Assembly (NCBI GenBank): GCA_018304285.1 | Contig: JAGVWL010000037.1 | Coordinates: 1-26,017, forward strand | Direction: 5' to 3' | Length of the DNA stretch: 26,017 nt | Source: Microcaldota archaeon | GTDB lineage: Archaea; Micrarchaeota; Micrarchaeia; Norongarragalinales; Norongarragalinaceae | In this document: one piece after another, positions 22,813 to 26,017 of the stretch | Layout: every line of letters begins with the position of its first letter | Numbering within the stretch: position 1 is the first letter of the stretch | Position numbers and translations under genes: made by a program | Notes under the pieces: model-generated | What the model saw: only the letters and a program-made list of their open reading frames with translations | Told to the model about the DNA's origin: nothing | Databases searched by the model: none

Positions 22813-23485
22813 ATTTTCTAACTGCCTCGGTATAAAAAAACTTGCTAGTACGGCTGAATAACCCTTTCCCGCACAGGGTTTTGAGCAATTCGAACCACAA
22901 AGGCACTTTTTTCAGCACGCGCGAGGGAATGAAGCGCGGGTATGAAGGGAACGGGTTCCAGCCCCCGATTTCGAAATCGAAGTAAGGCTGCAAGAGTTTT
23001 TCCAGGCGCCAGCGTTCGAGCTTGCCGTAAACCCCGATTTTCTCGAACCAAGCGCCGTTCGGCGCTGTCAGATACAGCACCCCGCCTTTCTTCAAAACGC
23101 GGGCTGATTCCGAAAACGCCTTGCGCTGGTTTTTCTCGCGGTTTCCCTCCGCGTGAAAATCCACGTGAGGGATTACGTTCGCCATTATGACGGCGTCGAA
23201 AAAACCGTTTTTGAACGGCAGGGAGTACATGCTCGCGTGCTTCAGCACTGCGCCCGGCACCAGTTCCTTGGCAGTGGCGAGCCTGCGGGCGTCCAAGTCC
23301 ACGCCGTACTTTTCGTTCGAATCAGGCACTTCGCGCAATACAAAACCCCAGCCGCAGCCTATTTCCAAGATTTTCTTTCCCTGGAGGCGCTTGAGCCGTT
23401 CGGCCAAGTAAAACCGCACGTCCAGCCGGTCGCCCCAGTCTGCGGCAGTTTTCAACCCAGTTTTTTTTCCCGAAACGCCCTTCAT
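22811..23485 (-). CDS. SAM-dependent methyltransferase, class I
   Basis: This 224-residue protein has the class I fold: KILEIGCGWGFVL (motif I, SAM binding), YGVDLDARRLATAKE (acidic residue after strand two), ASMYSLPFKNGFFDAVIMANVIPHV (motif around the third and fourth strands) and ARVLKKGGVLYLTAPNG. It belongs with the Methyltransf_11 type, common in glycan and lipid loci. The acceptor is unknown; a sugar O- or N-methylation is plausible from context. The ATG at 23485 is preceded by GGTG at seven bases; the frame extends to a TTG at 23512 without added motifs. It sits between the FemAB-like and radical SAM genes on the same strand. Confidence 0.88.
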   Translation of the reverse strand: MKGVSGKKTGLKTAADWGDRLDVRFYLAERLKRLQGKKILEIGCGWGFVLREVPDSNEKYGVDLDARRLATAKELVPGAVLKHASMYSLPFKNGFFDAVIMANVIPHVDFHAEGNREKNQRKAFSESARVLKKGGVLYLTAPNGAWFEKIGVYGKLERWRLEKLLQPYFDFEIGGWNPFPSYPRFIPSRVLKKVPLWFELLKTLCGKGLFSRTSKFFYTEAVRK

Positions 23486-23527
23486 TTCAATACACCGGCC
23501 ATTTGCAAGCAAATAACCCCAATGCGC

Positions 23528-24499
23528 TCAACGCGTGTAGACGCCGTATTCGACGAGCTTTCCGCCCCACTTTTCCTTGAAGCGAAAAATCCCCTTTTCT
23601 TTCTCGTTCGCCGGCGTGGGATTCACGCCAGTCAAGTCGTAATAGCGGAAGCCCTTCTCGCGCGCCCATTTTATTACGCTCCATTTTATCGCGTCCTGCG
23701 CGTAAACGTGGTTTTCAATTGCGTAAGAGGAAGTTCCCGCGCCCCATTCGTTCAAGTAACCGTTGAATGAAGAAATTCCCAACCCCGCGAGCACGCGCCC
23801 GCCCGCCTTTTCCTTTGCAATGAAAACCTCTCCGCAACCGTTCTCCCTCCAAGTTTTCCACAGCTCAGGCGTGTAGCGGTACGGCACGGCCTTGTTGCGC
23901 TTGCGGTTTTCGTTCATCACGGCGTGGTACGCCTTGTATTGGCCTTCGTCCTCTACTTGCACCACGTCGGCCTGTTCGAGCGTGCGCCGCGCTATTTTCC
24001 TCGCCGCGTTATCCACTGCATTCCACAGTTCTTCCTCGCCCTTCCGCAGGTCCACTAGGAAAGTAGCCCACTTTTTTTCGCGGAAGCCGGCTTTTGCGAA
24101 AGAGTTTTCAAAAGGCGAGAGCGGGTGGGGAATGCAAGTGCGCAGCTTCCCGCCGGAAAGTTCCGCCGCCTTTTCCAAAAGCGCCGACGCCGCCGGCTCG
24201 CTTTCGGCGACCGGCCCGTAAATCCAAGAGAAGGCAGGCGCAACAGCCCGCGAGACCCTGGTCGTGATGGAATGCAAGGGGAGGTTGGCAAGCAAGCCGT
24301 GAATGCGCGAGCCTTTCAGCAAAAGCAACTGCCCTTGCGCAATTCCGTTTTCCTCGGCTCGCAGGAACAACGGCTTGAAGCCCGCTTCGCGCTCGGCGTA
24401 AGAAGAGTAGAGGGATGTTTGGTAGAAAGTCCCGAACTCGCTTTGCGAAAGAAACGCGTCCCACCCCGCGGGCGGTTTTTCGGAAACGGAAACGTTCAT
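23528..24499 (-). CDS. FemAB-like / GNAT-fold acyl- or aminoacyltransferase
   Basis: This 323-residue protein has the twin-GNAT layout of the FemAB/BioF2-like family. The N-terminal half has SEFGTFYQTSLYSSYAE, FLRAEENGIAQGQLLLLKG and FSWIYGPV. The C-terminal half has VFIAKEKAGGRVLAGLGISSFNG, WSVIKWAREKGFRYYDLTGVNP and the hallmark close GIFRFKEKWGGKLVEYGVY. Bacterial Fem proteins add amino acids from aminoacyl-tRNA to lipid II. Archaea lack that acceptor, and here a glycan or protein is more plausible. Within this locus one option is aminoacylation of a uronic acid or amino sugar, which would parallel the Thr-modified sugars known from methanogen N-glycans. This is inference. The ATG overlaps the GT4 stop as ATGA. 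Confidence 0.82.
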   Translation of the reverse strand: MNVSVSEKPPAGWDAFLSQSEFGTFYQTSLYSSYAEREAGFKPLFLRAEENGIAQGQLLLLKGSRIHGLLANLPLHSITTRVSRAVAPAFSWIYGPVAESEPAASALLEKAAELSGGKLRTCIPHPLSPFENSFAKAGFREKKWATFLVDLRKGEEELWNAVDNAARKIARRTLEQADVVQVEDEGQYKAYHAVMNENRKRNKAVPYRYTPELWKTWRENGCGEVFIAKEKAGGRVLAGLGISSFNGYLNEWGAGTSSYAIENHVYAQDAIKWSVIKWAREKGFRYYDLTGVNPTPANEKEKGIFRFKEKWGGKLVEYGVYTR

Positions 24500-25671
24500 T
24501 TCGCTTTTTCCCCGTCGTTCAAAATCCTTTCGTAAAGCTGCGCTTCCCGCAGTTCCATCTTCGAGCCGTCCAGTTCGGAAAACTTTTCGAGCCCCTTGCG
24601 CTTGAGCTTTCCGTAAAGCTTGCGGTCGGCAAGCAGCCTGCCTATCGCGTTCGCGAAAGCCTGCGGGTTGTTTTTCACAACCAGCCCCACGTCCTGCGAC
24701 AATTCCGCCTCGGAGCCCAGCAAAGGCTTGGAAACTACGACCGGAACGCCCGCAGCCATTGCTTCAATCACGGGAATGGCCACGCCCCCGTAGTCTATGG
24801 GAAGGGCGAACACTTTCGCGGATTTGAAGTAAGTCGGAAGGTCTTTGTTGGGAATGGAAGGGCAGTGGATTATTTTGTTTCTCACGCCAAGCTGTTCGGA
24901 CAACTGCAGCATTTCTTCTTTCAGCGGCCCGTCGCCGACCATCACCAGGAAAACGTCGAGCGAGGGCAAGGCGCGAATCAGGCTTTCCGGGCTTTTGCCT
25001 GGAATCAGCCTTCCCACGAACAAAACCGCAGGTTTCGAGAGCTTTAGCGCCGGCTTCACGCTCTCATAGTTTTTCGCATAAACTTTGTTGTAGATTACCT
25101 CGGTTTTTTCGCGTGGAACGCCTTTGCCCAAAGCGTACTGTTCAGCGAATTTGTAAACGCAAACCACTTTCCGCGCCGTTCGCAGCACGAATTTTTCCGT
25201 GAAAAGGCCGTTGTACTCGAACGAAAGCCAGTTTTTCCACCACCCGAGCTTGAACGAAAGCCTGCGGCCGTCCATTTCGGGGTTGGTGTGCAGCGAAACC
25301 ACGAAAGGTATCCCGAGTTTTTTGGCTGCGAACGCGGCCATGAAGCCTTGCGCCGAAGTGGAATAAGCGCGGATTGCGCCGGGATTTATTTTTTGGACTA
25401 CGGAAGCAATCCTGCCGGCGTCAGTCCAAATCGACCACGGCTTGAGCCTTCCGACTGCGTGGACGAACACTTTCGCGTTTCCAGCAATCCCTTTTACTTT
25501 ATCCGGCTCGACGTCACGGTCGCAGAATGTTATGAAGTGCACTTCGTCGAAAAAGTTTTGCGGATTGTAATAGCGCTGCTTGACTTCGCCTTTCGAATAA
25601 AACGTTTTCAGGCAGTCGCCCGGAAAAACGCACAAGACTTTTTTGGCTTTTTTCTTTTGCAATAAAATCAC
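24496..25671 (-). CDS. Glycosyltransferase, GT4 family
   Basis: This 391-residue GT-B glycosyltransferase has an N-terminal acceptor domain with VLCVFPGDCLKTFYSKGEV, RAYSTSAQGFMAAFAAKKL and VVSLHTNP. The donor domain follows with VLFVGRLIPGKSPESLIRAL, VMVGDGPLKEEM and YGGVAIPVIEAMAAGVPVVVS, the last being the nucleotide-sugar binding loop. It is distinct from the GT4 at 12018-13139 and probably adds a different sugar of the same glycan. The GTG at 25671 overlaps the stop of the upstream dehydrogenase as GTGA, and its own stop overlaps the FemAB-like start. The three genes are therefore almost certainly one operon. Donor and linkage are not readable. Confidence 0.9.
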   Translation of the reverse strand: MILLQKKKAKKVLCVFPGDCLKTFYSKGEVKQRYYNPQNFFDEVHFITFCDRDVEPDKVKGIAGNAKVFVHAVGRLKPWSIWTDAGRIASVVQKINPGAIRAYSTSAQGFMAAFAAKKLGIPFVVSLHTNPEMDGRRLSFKLGWWKNWLSFEYNGLFTEKFVLRTARKVVCVYKFAEQYALGKGVPREKTEVIYNKVYAKNYESVKPALKLSKPAVLFVGRLIPGKSPESLIRALPSLDVFLVMVGDGPLKEEMLQLSEQLGVRNKIIHCPSIPNKDLPTYFKSAKVFALPIDYGGVAIPVIEAMAAGVPVVVSKPLLGSEAELSQDVGLVVKNNPQAFANAIGRLLADRKLYGKLKRKGLEKFSELDGSKMELREAQLYERILNDGEKAK

Positions 25672-26017
25672 AGCCTTCCGATTCCCCTGTAAACGCCTTT
25701 TTCAGCTCGCACGGCTTTCGGGTCGACCGCCTGCCGGCCGTCAACCACTATCTTCGTGCGCATTTGCCCGAGGGTTTTCTTCCAATCCAGTTTGGTGAAA
25801 GCGCTGTCGGCGGTGGTGATTATCATGCAGTCCATGCCTTCAGGGTCGAAAGAAAATTCGTCTGCGCCGAAAAAATCCTTCGCGTCTTTCTCCTCGCAAA
25901 CCGGGTCGAAAGCGCGCACGAAAGCGCCTTTTTTCTTGAGCAAATCGATTATGGGCTTTGCAGGCGTTTTCCTGAATTCCTTGACTCCAGCCCTGAACGC
26001 TAGCCCCAAAACCAAAA
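25668..26017 (-). CDS. UDP-glucose/GDP-mannose dehydrogenase family, C-terminal end (partial)
   Basis: The frame is open at the right edge and gives the last 115 or so residues. They match the C-terminal UDP-binding domain of nucleotide-sugar 6-dehydrogenases: LGLAFRAGVKEFRKTPAKPIIDLLKKKGAFVRAFDPV, CMIITTADSAFTKLDW and KIVVDGRQAVDP. Such enzymes oxidise C6 of a UDP-sugar (glucose, GlcNAc or ManNAc) to the uronic acid with two NAD+. ManNAcA-type dehydrogenases are common in archaeal N-glycan pathways, but the catalytic Cys domain lies outside the window, so the substrate cannot be assigned. It provides the carboxylate that the AsnB-type or FemAB-like proteins in this locus could modify. Confidence 0.85.
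   Translation of the reverse strand, partial: LVLGLAFRAGVKEFRKTPAKPIIDLLKKKGAFVRAFDPVCEEKDAKDFFGADEFSFDPEGMDCMIITTADSAFTKLDWKKTLGQMRTKIVVDGRQAVDPKAVRAEKGVYRGIGRL

Noticed and set aside
1..26017. tRNA, rRNA or riboswitch
   Set aside because: I looked through the intergenic gaps on both strands. All are short, and none shows tRNA arm patterns or a known riboswitch core.

Overview
The window reads as archaeal, probably a small-genome, DPANN-type lineage, though I cannot name it from sequence alone. The archaeal evidence is an AglB/STT3 oligosaccharyltransferase with the WWDYG signature, a dolichyl-phosphate GlcNAc-1-phosphate transferase of archaeal type, and the mismatch endonuclease NucS. Many start codons also sit about 25-30 bases downstream of a TATA-like A/T box with no ribosome binding site, as expected of leaderless archaeal mRNAs. 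Genes are very tightly packed: no gap without a gene exceeds about 125 bases. I see no rRNA, tRNA, CRISPR array or insertion sequence.

Positions 1-3785 are a mixed housekeeping and surface region. It holds the N-terminal part of a membrane protein that runs off the left edge (UbiA-like), a divergent LUD-domain protein, msrA, an unrecognised 139-residue protein, and msrB. A membrane-anchored transglutaminase-like protein without its catalytic Cys and a small signal-peptide/C-terminal-anchor protein follow. Both surface proteins are rich in N-X-S/T sequons.

Positions 3844-10073 (all minus) hold, in transcription order, aglB, the GlcNAc-1-P transferase, a radical SAM activase-like protein, a HAD phosphatase and nucS. 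The first two are the last and first enzymes of N-glycosylation: transfer of the finished glycan to protein, and loading of the first sugar on the lipid carrier.

Positions 10153-26017 are a glycan assembly locus, almost all on minus. In transcription order it carries a UDP-sugar dehydrogenase (C-terminal end only), a GT4 glycosyltransferase, a FemAB-like aminoacyl/acyltransferase, a methyltransferase and a B12-binding-type radical SAM protein. After one glycosyltransferase on plus, it continues with rmlB, a fusion of a GT2-like domain with RmlA, an SDR epimerase/dehydratase, a GNAT acetyltransferase, a DegT-type sugar aminotransferase, a polysaccharide flippase, another GT4 and an AsnB-type amidotransferase.

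Taken together (inference), the locus makes dTDP-4-keto-6-deoxyglucose and converts it to an acetamido sugar, since rmlC and rmlD are absent and an aminotransferase plus acetyltransferase are present. It also makes a uronic acid that may be amidated or aminoacylated, assembles a lipid-linked oligosaccharide, flips it, and hands it to AglB. The most unusual items are the GT2-RmlA fusion, the Pro/Ser-rich sequon-bearing tail on AglB, and the set of glycan-decorating enzymes (AsnB, FemAB-like, methyltransferase, radical SAM) in one locus.
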